From Amphibalanus amphitrite (lineage: Eukaryota > Arthropoda > Thecostraca > Balanomorpha > Balanidae): DNA of 64,000 nucleotides. The notes below the pieces were generated by a model. It was given only the letters and a program-made list of their open reading frames with translations, was not told where the DNA came from and searched no databases. Of this stretch, positions 18,201-29,500 are shown one piece after another. The stretch lies in assembly GCF_019059575.1 (NCBI RefSeq), contig NW_024883454.1, forward strand, positions 17,638 through 81,637, in the 5' to 3' direction. The position numbers and the translations under genes were made by a program. Every line of letters begins with the position of its first letter. Position 1 is the first letter of the stretch.

Positions 18201-21040
18201 GTCTTCTTTACTGAATGTCACTTGGACGTAAAAGTTATGTGGTGTGATGGCCACCATGTGTTCTTGCCAACCACCGCACGTGGCGCGTGGTAAAGTTGGA
18301 CATTTTTTAAGAACCCCCAAAATTGCAACCTCAATAACGGCACAACGGTTGGGCCGATTGAATTGAAACTCGGTACACAGTTAGGTCTCCATCAGATAAT
18401 TCATCTGCATGTGTTAAGGTTTGGGTGCTACAGCACGTGCGCACGTGCAGGGGCGCTCCCAGATCTCGAGAACGGCTAGGCCAATTGCGCTCAAATTTGG
18501 TACACGGTTGGGGACCAGTTAGTAGGGTGCCGTGCAAAAGTCAGTTTGGACCCCGCTTGCACGTGTGCACGTGCAGAATGCCGCTTCCAGATCTCAGGAA
18601 CTTCTGGGCCGATTGCGTTCAAATTTGGCACACCGCTAGCGACCGGTTAGAAGGGTGCTTTGCACAAGCCCGTTGGAAGTACCTTCTCGCCCTTGCGCAC
18701 GTGCAGGGCTCACTATCTCGCTCGCTCGTTCTTCGCCCGAAAGGCGTTTTACTGGTTAACATAATACGCTAATGAGGGGTGAGGTGTTTACTGATTATAG
18801 CTCGGGCACCACACTGTAGGAGGCATGCACGGTACGTGCATGGACTAGTTATTACTTTATCAGGAAACTGTAGCGATGAAATCGTCTTTGTAATTTCCCT
18901 CGCTGCCCGTATCGGGCTGTATTGGTGACCGCTGACGATTCCCTGTGCCCTCTATCCGCAGGAGTGTGCGGGCGTCGCACATCCTGATCGGCGCCAACGG
19001 GGACACGTACCTGGCCGGTCTGCGCTCCAGCTACTGCTCCTACCGGGACGGCCGGCGGCTGGCGCGCATCCACCAGTTCCCCGAGCTGGCCGCCGACGGC
19101 CTCAACTGGCTCAGCCCAGAGATACTGGCTCAGGTGAGGCGCTGAGACACATCTATACCGACTCAGACCCGAAATACTGGCTCAGTCCAGAGATACTGGC
19201 TCAGGTGAGTTACTGGCAGCTCATACACAGAGATACTTACAGAGCTACTGACACAGGTAACGTGCCACCAACAGCTCAGATACAGAGACACTGGCTCAGC
19301 AACGAGACTCTGGCACAGGAGACATACCTACTGTCTCGCCTAAGTCTCATAAACTGGCAGTGTAGTATCGGTTTATACACTAGTTATACAGAGATACCGG
19401 CTGAGTCCCGAGATACTTAGCCCACGCCTTGTTGGCTCAGTACCGGGTACCAGTTGCGATTATCACTGCAACACCCTGATCGCTTATTATGTGCGTCTGA
19501 TTGTCCCCACGGCCCACTCCCCTTGCATCGTGCGTCTCACTGTCGTCTGTCGGCCCCTTCCCCTACCGCACGCCTAGCTGCTCACCACCTCACGGCGTGC
19601 CGACAGGACCTGCGCGGCTACACGGCCTCCTCCGACGTCTACAGCCTGGGTATCACCGCCTGCGAGCTGGCTAACGGCCTGGAGCCGTTCGCCCAGATGC
19701 CGCCGGCCGCCATGCTGCACGAAAAGCTGGCCGGCGAGGGTGAGCCCGTGCTGCTCGATGCCACCACCATCGACGCCGGGTACGCTGAGCGCGTCCAGGA
19801 GCAGAACGACACAGACGACCCGGCCGTGCACGAGGACGGTAGGTGGATGATGGGACGGGTGGGGTCTGCTCGAGACGAGTGGGGTCGACACGGGGAAGTT
19901 GAGTGGGGCTGTCGGTTCAGACTAACTAGTAACTAGGACAGTCAGTGGGACGTGAGGTCGGTCGGGAATTAGTAAATGGCCGAACGGCATAGTTTGAGTC
20001 AGAAGGGGAGGTTTACCGGGATTGGCTGGCGGGTGGCAATGGACCAGAGAGGCTGCGATGGCCGGTGTGCCAAGGTCAAGTGGCCATGAAGGAGTGCAGG
20101 GGTTATGGTGCCTATCTAGTCCGGGGCTAGTTTGCAGTAGAACGTCGAAATTCAAGATTCGGGTGCACTTGTTAGTGCATTACTTTCAGTCATACCTATT
20201 GTGAGACGGAACTATCCATTACACTGTGTCTAGGCGCTAGCACGTTCCTCAGCCGAGTGCCCGGGGTGGGTCGCGGGGGCGGTGTGCTGCTGCTGGCTGA
20301 CCGGCCGGCCGGTCGCTCCTCCGTATGACCGTGTGTCCCTGTCCGGCGCAGACACCTCTCTGCGGCTGATGCGCGCCGCGCCCGGGCGCCGGTTCTCGGA
20401 CGCGTTCCACCAGTTCGTGCGACTGTGCGTGGACCGGGAGCCGTCGCGGCGGCCGACGCCGGCCCAGCTGCTGACGCACCCGTTCCTGGTGCGTCAGTGC
20501 CGGCGCGCTCCGCCGCTCAGCCACCTGCTGCGGCCGGACGTGCCGGTCAGCGAGGCCACGCTGCTGGAAGGTGAGCCCGACCCGCCAGACTGACCGCTGC
20601 CAGTGCTGGAGGCGGTGTGAGGTGGGCAAAAGGACCCTCAATGTTGGTTACTTTGTCTCAACCGTGGGTCGCTGAATAAGTCGTTCATTTTTGTCAAATG
20701 CGTCTCTCCAATTTCCGTCCGTATTCTGATGTGGTACCGCATTTCTTCAATTCGACAAAGGAATCGTATTTGCCATGCTCTGGCGTATGAATGCATACCG
20801 GTGCTACCAGTGCCTTTTTCTTAGACCGCCGTTGAAAGCTTTAGTTTAGACGTATTAAAAGCACAACACTTATTGGAATTAGATGTGTGTCTACCTTCGC
20901 CCCTGTTTTCCAGGCCTAACATATTTGAGTTCTTCTGACGTCCTCACTGCCGCGTTTCAGGCGAGCAAATCGTGCGTGACCGACTGGTCACCGACATGGC
21001 CGGACTCCAGCTGAATCAGGAGAACACCTGGGACTTTTGA
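9279..21040 (+). CDS. STRAD: STRAD pseudokinase (LKB1 activator), six exons
   Basis: STRAD binds LKB1 and MO25 and activates LKB1 allosterically. Exons: 9279-9486, 9797-10029, 18962-19133, 19607-19838, 20352-20570, 20961-21040. All have GT donors and AG acceptors, and phases 0, 2, 0, 1, 1 agree across every junction. If ATG 9313 is the start the protein is 369 residues, but the acceptor-like CACAG before 9279 suggests an upstream exon. It is a pseudokinase: HRD is replaced by HRS ([11 protein letters not shown]), DFG by GLR (YLAGLRS), yet the beta-3 segment VAVKK keeps a lysine. [16 protein letters not shown] is strongly STRAD-like. The protein ends in WDF, matching the WEF that inserts into MO25. 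Intron 2 is 8.9 kb and full of mobile DNA. STRADalpha versus beta cannot be assigned. Confidence 0.93.
10114..10162 (+). repeat. Intronic copy of STRAD exon 2 3' end plus donor
   Basis: It repeats the last ~40 bases of STRAD exon 2 (9988-10029, coding [14 protein letters not shown]) and then a GTGAG donor. Further copies lie at 17771-17817 and 17967-18017, beyond the inserted transposons. Short ACCGGTGAGA-type units fill the spaces between them. Confidence 0.85.
10792..14646 (-). CDS. LINE ORF2: endonuclease, reverse transcriptase, RNase H
   Basis: This is the polyprotein that nicks target DNA and copies the LINE RNA. Numbering from the GTG at 14565, the AP-type endonuclease covers about 33-245 ([26 protein letters not shown]). 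The reverse transcriptase covers about 490-760 ([21 protein letters not shown], and FVDD as the catalytic box). RNase H covers about 980-1110 ([28 protein letters not shown]). A Cys/His cluster [17 protein letters not shown] lies near 1200. The frame is open from the codon after the ORF1 stop and is in the same frame as ORF1. There is no ATG before the endonuclease, so readthrough of UAG, reinitiation or non-AUG initiation is needed. The strand is full of TTTTA words, unlike ORF1. Confidence 0.93.
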   Translation of the reverse strand, partial: SFSLVISSFILLSFSRYCAFLPGAFLSVLFTFFVVSQVSVCAFASCYTRPFCAFLTTPFILQWNCRGLRANYQDLQSLIRWRTPLVLGLQETKLAPNVTFAIKGYSVFRRDLDTPTIAHGGVLLAVHHSVPTRQVPLQTPLQAVAARVDFNHRELTVCSLYLPPGIALPVVELHRLVDELPPPVLVVGDFNAHSLAWGCDTTGTRGRLLESFIRDEALCILNTGQRTHFTTPSGQTSALDLSLVSPRLAQLFTWSVHDDPLGSDHFPVWLEHQESPVSGNRPPRWNVRKADWGEFQAAVEASVLSRADPSVMSTEDFTCLLIDSANGCIPKTSSQPRRPPVPWWTKECGDAIRARKRAFRKFDRSSTTENLIAFKRARAFARRVLKEAKAVSWRTYVSSLNRFTPTTQIWARMKRIEGRFSSVPLPVLRVNNTDISHPSDVAETIGRALYQRCRGEPSSRPAPAAVDFSTAENLVYNEPFSMAELTSAISSLRSVSEGPDAVHNDMLRHLPTVALEALLATFNSLWETGTFPETWREAIIIPILKAGKSGHDPLHYRPISLTSSLSKLMEKMVNVRFSWFLEHHGVFTNAQCGFRKHRSPVDHILALDTEIRTCFTEKKHLGALFFDIEAAYDTVLRHSILSKVYKYGIRGRMGLFIKNFLSGRRFKVRVGSDFSSSFTQENGVPQGGVLSVALFAVAINDIVDDLPVSIGRSLFVDDFAIWFAASSARHAARQLQLAVTRLERWSGKNGLRFSTAKTVAMHFCRRRCDDLALGIKLYGQVIPTRPVAKFLGIYFDSRLTYKEHFRTLRERCFKSLNVLKCVARTSYGADRRTLLLLYRSIVRSKLDYASFVYDSASQTSKKVLDAVHHAAIRVATGAFRTSPSSSLLAEAHEPPLSLRRQMLGMRYALKLRQFPTHPTYPYVFSTYYTRLDRARQSLCFGARMRGLFSAANIGLRVVRRSWGTSSPPWKHAKPQVDLSLSEVKKDDLLPCEARVRALQHIVSYDGFNTVFTDGSKTPEGVGCAFIAGRDTRSFSLPSFASVFSSELVAIEKALCFIEVSDGLSYLILSDSLSSLLALRSFNPVDPIVQDILARLQSVEQSGKFVQFCWIPSHVGIHGNELADAAARRAAAASCTRRLPLPARDLYSAVRSFILSEWQAEWSLRGGGKLREVKPTLEPWRSCLQDNRSNEVILCRLRIGHTYATHGHLLCGDEQAICNGCSAPLTVAHVLLSCPLLEPDRTRYLGRIAPATTVRHLLGDESPWVLSGNIFSFIRAVKFKAIYST
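14647..16359 (-). CDS. LINE ORF1: Gag-like RNA-binding protein
   Basis: A 570-residue protein starting at ATG 16359 (MDNLTDPP); an open stretch continues upstream without another ATG. The central part carries three adjacent Cys/His knuckles: [28 protein letters not shown] and CVNC...HSAYDRSC. These are typical of I/Jockey-group ORF1 proteins that coat the element RNA. The C-terminal third is proline-, arginine- and alanine-rich and low in complexity. It ends in LEDLV then TAG at 14647-14649. The next open frame is in phase with it. Confidence 0.9.
   Translation of the reverse strand: MDNLTDPPSPQSNPSASADPRPLASADRRTVLDKSPRSPKILIFRSADRELSSLSPFQRKDGCDRFGSIVRCDRMRDGALEVEFRKSEEAAKALDATRFVFSEGRASGRRLVSIPLTVEPHRSKNSSRGVINCFDLRGVSDEDIADGLADFGVTAARRIMTKRGTVSTNNIILTFDSTDLPSEIRVGYVKVRVRPFVPAPMRCFRCQRFGHTKDNCRGRPTCSKCASQDHTDETCDSETPRCVNCGEGQTPHSAYDRSCPAYVKEKEIMTIKATRNLSFKEAREVYNQSHPKTSYAQKVRVTNSTDASQMSVAQLVQLLKRFGLTVVATGDSADTTAPRAPPSNTEQAALESVWGPPSPAPAANGDGDGWAVVQRRQGGRRPPAQGKAPPTPPRPRPPTAVQEALRRGEEERKAREARRARLVQKALEAKEASSADSASGSANAAVAADTPETPQAGTQPIMGPPPPPPPPQRRPPPPLPETPVSRTQAAASTSPSGRQQPSAAPGRLAKRQTPPSWSPSEGDAPRSKRPQPGPSHARSASAEGRLHREGSGHPRIRYGGSASSELEDLV
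16360..17119 (-). other. LINE 5' UTR
   Basis: The non-coding leader of the LINE begins GCCCTGGCCTCGGCCAGCAA at 17119, directly after the target duplication. It is GC-rich. Several short open frames are present but none resembles a known protein. Confidence 0.7.
17771..18017 (+). repeat. STRAD junction-derived minisatellite, distal part
   Basis: Two more copies of the STRAD exon 2 end plus donor (17771-17817 and 17967-18017) flank shorter units of the type ACCGGTGAGACTAGGGAGAC. The TIR element at 10236-17751 appears to have landed inside this array, separating it from the copy at 10114-10162. Confidence 0.8.
18050..18760. repeat. Intronic repeat block with ~115-130 bp units
   Basis: Three to four related units each contain a segment like GGCCAATTGCGCTCAAATTT followed by GGTACAC (around 18345, 18478 and 18608), and GCACGTGCAG separates them. 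GAGCGAGCGAGCG near 18075 and CTCGCTCGCTCG near 18715 form loose inverted ends. This looks like a decayed element, but no target duplication was found. Confidence 0.5.
19134..19450 (+). repeat. STRAD exon 3 junction-derived minisatellite
   Basis: The exon ends CAGAGATACTGGCTCAG at 19133 followed by GTGAG. At 19170-19208 the same words recur and are again followed by GTGAG. More degenerate ACTGGCACAG/ACTGACACAGGTAA copies continue to about 19450. Several copies preserve a usable donor. Confidence 0.8.
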
Positions 21041-23592
21041 GGGGCGCGCGGTGGAGATACCGGGGGACTCGCTGTCTGAAGGTGCGTCCGAGTGCAATGG
21101 TGGCCACTGTGGACAAATGGCCTGCCGCTGTTGACCTGATACACAGTGCGGTGCGCTCAGTGCGTACTGCGTACTGTACAGTGACGCGGTAGTGCCATCA
21201 GTGCGTGGTGCAGACGCAGTGACACGTGCAGACGCAGTGACGCGTGCAGACGCAGTGACGCGTGCAGACGCAGTGACGCGTTAGATGCCGCCACTCTCCC
21301 ATCAGTGCCAGGCGGACTTCCGACGGCCGGAGCCGTGCTGTGTCTGTGGACGCTGCCCACGGACGCTCTCAGAACCCAGTGAGGAGATACCAGCGGGGAT
21401 GTGCCATATCGACAGACTGGTAGTGCGGCTTACGGGCGTCGTATATTGAGCTTTTGTGTCGTAGCAGCACCAGATATACAGAGCTGTTGAGTGCAGCCGA
21501 GCCATCTATTGAAATTGTGCATAAGGTTAAAATATGGTACCAAATTATAAGGAAATAATTGCATGAGATGTGAAGCATCGTTTTATCTAGCGAGTTACAT
21601 CTGGTATTAATGTTGATGCTGCTTTAATCACATACAGATCTTGAGATCACGGTCTTACGGACAAGGGACAAATAATGTGTAACAATCGTCTCGTACTATT
21701 GCATGCCCCGCTTCGGCAGCCAATGCTAGTGTTAAACTAGTGTTTGTGTTTGTGTTGTGCTTAAATATCTGATTTGCGTCAAACGTGGATGAGAATGATG
21801 TGCTGTGCATTTCAAAAGTTTTGTAGCAGAGTAGTTTGCAGTCAGATGGGATGTTATAAATGCCACAATATTGTATCAAACGGAAACTGACGGTCAGTAG
21901 AAATCGGGCCTACGTGGCGGAACTTCAGAACTTTTATATGGAACTTTTATACCGATCCTCCGTAAAACGTTTCCGATCCTCCGTAAAACATTGTGCTGAA
22001 GAACCTTTCCGCCCGTGCAGAAAAGGATCACCACTTCATCGGGCTTCATCAGCTCTCGGTAATACTCACTTTTCCGTGAGAACCATCGCAGCCCTAGCAT
22101 TCACTCGATGAAGGTACAGCAAAGGAGGGCGAAAATATTGAACGAGGCAGGTTAAAATCCATATCGACGCGCCCTTCTTCCAATAGTCGTCCAGTGTTCT
22201 AAGAGACTGCATCGCTATATGCGCCCGGCAGCAAAATGTTGTATTCCCAGTCGGTGGAGTGGACGGACACAGCTCACGAAATGGCCTTTGTATTCGGGAA
22301 TGGTACAAAACATCACACACCCAAAGGCGGGTTTTAACTGTCAGCCGCCAGTGTCATGCACCGATATATAAAACTAAGTATTTCTGTTCACGTCTAATGG
22401 TTTAGCACATTGATCACATCTACCCCAAGTGTGCGGCACCACACTCCATTCGCGTAGTTAAGTGACGCGACCTCTAACGGCCTGAGCCGACCTCGCAGGA
22501 GCCCGGGTACTAGCGGACCCTACGGTGGTTGTCCAGAGGCGAGCTGGGCACCCCTGGCCGGAACTCCAAGCATCGCGGTCACAACAGGCTTTCAGCTCAC
22601 TCTCCGAACGCCACGGAACCTACACCGTCTGGCACAGACGTGCGGTGTGCGTACAACACCACATTACTCACTCTGGGTGGGTACTGAGTCATGATAGGAT
22701 ATCGGATATTGAGGTTTCACATCACAGACACAGACATCACACAGCAGTCGTCCTGGAAAACCATGGCCCACGCTGGAATCACGTTAACGATTTGCAACGA
22801 ATCCGCCCTATTACCGGGGGTAAATAGGAAATGTTTGATCAATCGAAAAACAGCCATGCATAAGAAAAGCAGCATGTTATGCCACGTTCTACAGTGGAAT
22901 CGAATGTAGAGGAACAACACAATATCTCGTTACACATCATTTTTTTATATCTAGAACTACTTAACAAAAATAAATATGAATATTAAGCAATGAAATGAAT
23001 GTGTAGGTTTCCAGTATTACTATCCATGGACTTACACAAGTTACGTTATATTTTCACAATGGCCATATACATAGAGTAAAGGGTTTGCCACAACCATCAG
23101 GCGGCACCGACATTGAAGTTGAGAATGAAACTACGTCGACTACAATTTAGGCGTAATACACGTACGATTGGCTTCTTATTGCACTCAAGGCACTCTGCGC
23201 TATGTTAGCTTAAAAGAAGAGCAAGTTGTTAACTTTCAGGTCTCATTCCGCGGATGCAGAAACGTCAAGGAATTTCTCATGCACAGTGCTAACATTTCAG
23301 AACATTCGTCCCACATCCCTTCCCCAAAATAATCTCCTCAACCAATGGTTTGTTGCACTGCGTATTACGAATATCATCGGGCCGACGGGTGGCAGCGTGC
23401 TCACTCCACTCGGATAACTAAGGTATCTCATGTAGCAACAAATAAACGAGTACAACAAACGAACGCAAGCTGGCGGCCGCGGCCGCGACGGCACCTGTGG
23501 GGCGCCGCGCCTGGCCTCGGTCCATACTGGCGGGGTTCGTGCGGTGGCCGGCGGGCGGACCGACCTCACGGCTCACCGGCGGCGTACGGGTC
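21041..23592. other. Between STRAD and the zinc transporter 3' ends
   Basis: The two genes converge here, so both 3' UTRs must lie in this interval. I found no confident polyadenylation signal for either. Apart from the small minisatellite at 21208-21280 no repeat or gene is recognised. Confidence 0.4.
21208..21280. repeat. 18-bp minisatellite, four copies
   Basis: Tandem copies of GTGCAGACGCAGTGACGC lie about 170 bp after the STRAD stop codon, probably in its 3' UTR or just beyond. Confidence 0.85.
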
Positions 23593-26500
23593 TCACCGGC
23601 GTCCATCACCGTTCGGCGGAGGCCCCTGACACGCCTCGCACGCCTCCATGGCGGCGTCGTAGGGCTCGACCTGGACGGTGGTATTTTGGACGCCGTGTCG
23701 GAGCCGCAGCAGCGCCAGAGCGGTGCGCAGGATCTGGTCACCGTCGGCACCCGACTCTGACGGAGCGAGCCAAACGTCAGTGCTGCAGAGATGGGTCAAA
23801 GACGCAGTCGCACACCCATACTCGACCAACCGCAGACAGCACATGCGTCATTCCTGAGCTGGGTCAAAACAAAGGGAGGACTATCGGATCGACCACTGAC
23901 AGAACACGGTCAGTTTCAGCTGCACCGAGCAGGATAAAACACATCCGTGAATAGTCATATCACCGTGAGACAATATACTAGCTGAGCGTACGCCAATTTA
24001 CGCTACCTACACTGACTGCTGAGCTGACACATACAGCACACACGCTCACAGTTACGGCTGGGGTTGGACACGCCGCGAAGCTCACCTTTAGTGAGGTGCG
24101 CCGTGATGGCGGTCCGATCGACGCTCAGCGACCAGATGTTGAGGTCGTGGACGTTCACCACACCTTCAATTCCCTCAAGGTCACAGAGCACCGCGCTGCC
24201 CGGACAGACAGGGAGCGTTAGCACCAAGCTGGCGAGACAGAAAATGCTGCTAACGAGCTGCCAAACAGTCAGGGAGTGTTATCACGTTCATAAACCCTCC
24301 AGGTCACAGAGCACCGCGCTGCAGGACAGACAGGGAGCGTTGGCATAGAACAGGAGCTGGCGGACAGCTAGGAGTGTTACCAGTGGTTTCATCACTGACA
24401 GAGCGAAGGTTACCAGTGAACACTGCTCGATAGTGTTACCAACGGCCATTACATGGATCATTACCGGTGTCCAGCCACGGCCACAGAAGTATAGCACCGG
24501 CACCAGGACAGCGCACTGATGAGTGTGCCTTACAACTCTGGCCGTATCACTCCAGCTTTACATTTCGATCGAATGCCGTCTGGGCTTTTGCACACTGCGT
24601 ATGATATTCCCAAATTTACCAATTCAAACATTCCAAAATCTAATGAGTATAGATAACGTGGCCAGGTTGAAAAATACTCAGGCGGAATACAATACCGCCG
24701 ACTTCCTTACTAAACATGCAGAGCTAGGTTTGTGATGGCGGCAGCCGGAAGCTAAATATCGTAATATCCGTTGTAATCATCGCTAATCTGACCAAGTATG
24801 CGCACAGCATTGTTCACTGGCCATTGCCCGAGCACCCGTCCACTGCAGTCCCCCTCCCCCTCCGTCCCGTCGGTTCGTACCTGTATTGGACTGAGTCTGT
24901 ACTGTACTGTACTGTAACTGTGCTGTACGTCTGTGCTATAGTGTGCCGTACCTGTACTAGACGTGTGCTGTACTGTACTGTACCTGTACTGTACGTCTGT
25001 GCTATATTCTGCCGTACCTGTACTGGACTGAGTCGGGGGTGCTCTCCATCAGTATCCGTGTGGCGTCCCGCATCACACCGACCGTCGTGGCCATCACAAT
25101 GGCGGAGAACAGCAGCGTGCAGATCGGGTCCGCGATCCGGTACTCGGGCTGGCGGTAGGGGAGGAAACAGAGGGCGGACTGTCATACACGGGGAAACGGG
25201 GGTCACAGACGGACAAAACGGGATGCCGCAGACTGACGAAACGGGAGATCGAGGTGTTCATACACTAATAAAGCACTCATAATGGGCTTAATTCTCCTAC
25301 ACTGGCAAAGTATTCACACAGACTTTCGAACATCCAAAAAGATGCTCAGCGGTCACACATGAGTAATCTCTTGCAAGCACAGATGCAGAAGCACGCGTAT
25401 CAGACGACATCGAAATACAGGCTCACTAAGAAACTAGACGATTAACACGTTTTTAATAAGATGCAAACAAGATGACAACTTCAGAAGCCATTTGAAAACA
25501 AGCAGCCGAGTAGTGAAAAGGTTAAGTTAAACACAAAACTTGCGCACCTTGAACTTGATGATGAGCGCGGCCACCAGTACGCCGATGCTCTGGATCAGGT
25601 CTCCCAGCACGTGGATGGTGGCGGCGCGCACGTTAATGTTCTCCGTGGCCGATCGCTCGCCGCCGTGACTGTGACCGTGACTGTGACTGTGACTCGAGCT
25701 GAGGCCGTGACTGTGACCGTGGCCCGAGCCCAGGCACCGGCCGTGCAGCAGGGCACCCATTCTGCGGACAGCGGCGGCGGCCGGCGTCAGATGGGACACG
25801 ATACACAGCGGCGGCGTCCGGCGTCAGGGTAGACATACACCAACCATAGCGGCGTCAGTTGGCGTCAGGGTAGACATACACCAACCATAGCGGCGTCAGT
25901 TGGCGTCAGGGTAGACATACACCACTGGCGGTCCCAGGGGGGGGGGGGCCACGGGGGCCATGGCCCCCCCCCCCCTTTGGTGCTGAAAGGTGGGGCCATA
26001 CTATCTTTTGGCCCCACCTTTCAGATCGAACAAAAGTCCTAGAAAAGCTTTTCGTATGTTTCATTTTCTTTCTTGCGCCATCAAAGGACGTAAATTTCAC
26101 TCATGAGGGCTCAGTTTCGCATTCTGTCAATTTGGTGGTCAGCGTCGCTGGCACCGGTTCACGAGTATGGCCGGATCTTATATGGAATATCAGCGTGGGT
26201 TTACTTGAGGCTCTCGTAGGCCCAGCAATGGCTGGCATGAGACCCTCTTCGGCAGTGGTGGGTGGGCCCTGCTAAAGGAGATTGGCTCTAAGACACTAAA
26301 GTAAGACCTCATGGGTTGGTGCTGTGCACCTCAGAAGCCCGGTGGTGACGCCGTATGCCGGCTTGGTTTCTTAAGGATTAGCGTGGGAACTCCGGGGCCT
26401 GCATAGAGTTTGCATGAGCTAGTATGTAATCTCAGAGGCATGTGTGTAATGTGTACACAGTGGCGGTCGCGGGGGGGCCGGGGCATCAGGGCCATGCCCC

Positions 26501-29500
26501 CCCCCAAGGTTAATAAAGGGGGCCATCATATCATTTGCCCCCCCCCCCCTCAAACAACCAATGGGCCCCATATAGGTGTATGGGGCCCTGGCAATTATTC
26601 GATCGTCACGAAGCTAAAAAAAAAACACGCCCAGCTATTAATATAGCTCCCACACCGGTCTTTGAGCGTCCTACACTGACCTCTGAGGGAACTTCAGTGG
26701 CGGTCAAGTGCCCACGTTGACCGCTAAGAGCCTACATCAACCTCTGAGACCCCACATCTGGCCTATGAGGGCCCCTAACAGGCCTCAGGGGTCCCAACCG
26801 GCGTCTGAGGGTCTCACACTGGTCTCTGGTGGCCTTATTTCTGTCTGTGGTGTCCCAAGACGAACCTTAAGGTGCCAATGAGGGCCCCGCACTGGCTGCT
26901 GAAGACCCGATGCCGGCCTCTAAGGGCCTGCATTGGCATTTGAGGAGGGCCCATCTTGGCCTTTGAGGGCCCTCTGCTGGCCTCTGGGGTCCAACGACGG
27001 CTCATGCCGGTCTTTTAGGGCCCCACGCTGACCTCTGAGGGCCCATGTTGGCCTGTAATAACCCACATTAGCCTCTGAGAGCCCAACTCGGTCACTGATT
27101 GTCTCAAACTACTGGCCTTTGTAGTTTGCAGGCCCTGTACTGGTCTCTGAGGGCCCTAAACTGGCCTCTACGTGAAAACATATATGGGTGGGTTTCTGAA
27201 GATCAGAGGGCTCACGCAGTCTCCGGCACAGCCTTACGTTGGTCCTGATCGAGATTACTTTACGTCCTGATGGTCCGGCGCAGATTCCCTCATATTTCGA
27301 CGTGGGGACCCCATGAGCCGGTGTGGGTCCTGGGGCTGGCAGAGACTGATTAAGTCCTTAGGGCTCAGGGCCAGTCTTTTTAGCAGTAAGACTAGGCAGG
27401 TTGAGTGAGCCACAATAGAGCCGCTGCGAAGCCCCGCAGGAGTCGCGCGCGGCCCTCAGATGCCAATTTTGAAAGCTCGGAACCTGTGGGGGGTCTCCAG
27501 AGGTCGGTCGGTGTACCTACTCTCTCCCGCCGCCACACAACTAGGTATGTTACCTATATGAGTAAATGTCATAGTCTGAAAATGCTCTCTGGGTTTCACA
27601 TGCTTGTTCAAAGCAAGAGGTATCTGTACTTTTCCGAATTGTTTTATAGTGGTAAGGTCATGAATCCGCGTGCCTGACCTTCCAGTATACCTATGCTACA
27701 CCGATCCGTCGTCATGGTGCAGTGGGCCGACCGGTGGAAGCACCGTGGGACGGGAAATGGAACTGGTGATTTTGCCTTAAATTGAGCTTAAAAATTTCAC
27801 GCAAGAATCGGATGGATGAAGCATAAGTAATGCCAACTGCGCGGCACCTCGTGGACGTAAAAATTAGCCGATCACCCCCCCCCCCCCTCCCGGTGACGGA
27901 TAAATGTTATGTCCCGCGAGTGTGACTTTGGCCCCCCCTTTTGCTAGCGGCTGCGACCGCCAGTGACATACACCAACCATAGCGGCGTCAGTTGGCGTCA
28001 GGGTAGACATACACCAACCATAGCGGCGTCAGTTGGCGTCAGGGTAGACACAGCAGGCCGGCGTCAGATCGGACACGATACACAGCGGCGGAGGCGGACG
28101 GCGTCAGATGGGACACGATACACAGCGGCGGAGGCGGACGGCGTCAGATGGGACACGATACACAGCGGCGGCGGCCGGCGTCAGGTAGGGCGCGCTAGAA
28201 TGCCAATGCTGCAGCGTAGCTGGACCGAGACCGTGATTACGGCCCGGCCGGTCAGAACAGCGCACTTGGAACAAATAACGAAAGTATGTAGAGGGCAATA
28301 GGCAATAGCAGATAAGTATGTTATACTGTGGCCCGTGCGATTTGAGGAAAAAAGGAGAAAATCCGTGAATAACAACAGAAACAACGGTCTTGCAGCAAAT
28401 AAGGAGAAGATATGTCACAAAAAGTCCTGTAAAAACAGCCATCCTCAACGATTAATACATTTCGAGTACGACAACACTATCCACATACAGAGCTGCTGAT
28501 GATCAAATAAAGAAACAAGATAAAGGTATCAAAAGTCTGATCGCTATCAATCCTGGCCCCCGACCGTGTCTACTGCACGCATTCCACAACCCCCAGTCAT
28601 CACCCTATCTGGCCGATAGGAACGGTATCTTAAGGACGAGGTTCGGTGAGACCGAGCCGTCACCAGGGACCACCTCTCAGCTTGTCAGCCGAACAACCTA
28701 CCGACTCCCGACAGCTGCTCTAGGGCAGCAAACCCTGGGGCGTTTCAATAGACTACGGCAAAATAGAAACTCTGTGTGGCAGACCGAGCATTCACTGCCG
28801 CAGCCAACGGATAGGCAACGTCATTTAGAGATGCCAATGATGTACCACGTGTTTGGTTCAACTTTACCTTACAGCCCGCTTTAGCATTTAATAGCCAAAA
28901 ATGCCCACAACCAGCATTTCATAAACCAGTTTAGGCCGTTTCGTATATCACGTTACGTAATTCAAAGTCACCCATTTTTAGGCTTATACCACACGAAATG
29001 CACCTGCAGTCGCAGTGCAAAACCACCTGGTATAACCGACCCACTCTAGCCAGGCGGGTCCCCAACCCCACTCACATGATGTTGACGAGCACACCGATGC
29101 CGGAGACGACGAGCATCGTGTCGGCGTCGATGTCATAGTGTCCATGGGCCATCCGCTCGACGGCCATGTAGACGAGCACGGCCGTCACCACCCAGATGGT
29201 GAGCACGGAGACCACGGCGCCCAGCACCTCTGTAAGAGGGGGAGGGGAGGGGACGGTCAATGAACAGCAAGAGACAGGGGACCATCAGTGAATACCGAGA
29301 TCGCGGTGCTCAGCACCTCTGTGTGACAGGGGATACGGGACGGTCAATGACACTGAGGGGAAGGCGCCCAGCGCCTTTGAGAGAAGGGAGAGATACGGAA
29401 CAGTCAGCAGCACTGAACTGATGGTCAGCAACTGAGGGAAGAAAATGTACAGCAGTCAGGTCAGTTTGGTTGAAGGCTCGTAAGCACCAGTCACCACTGT

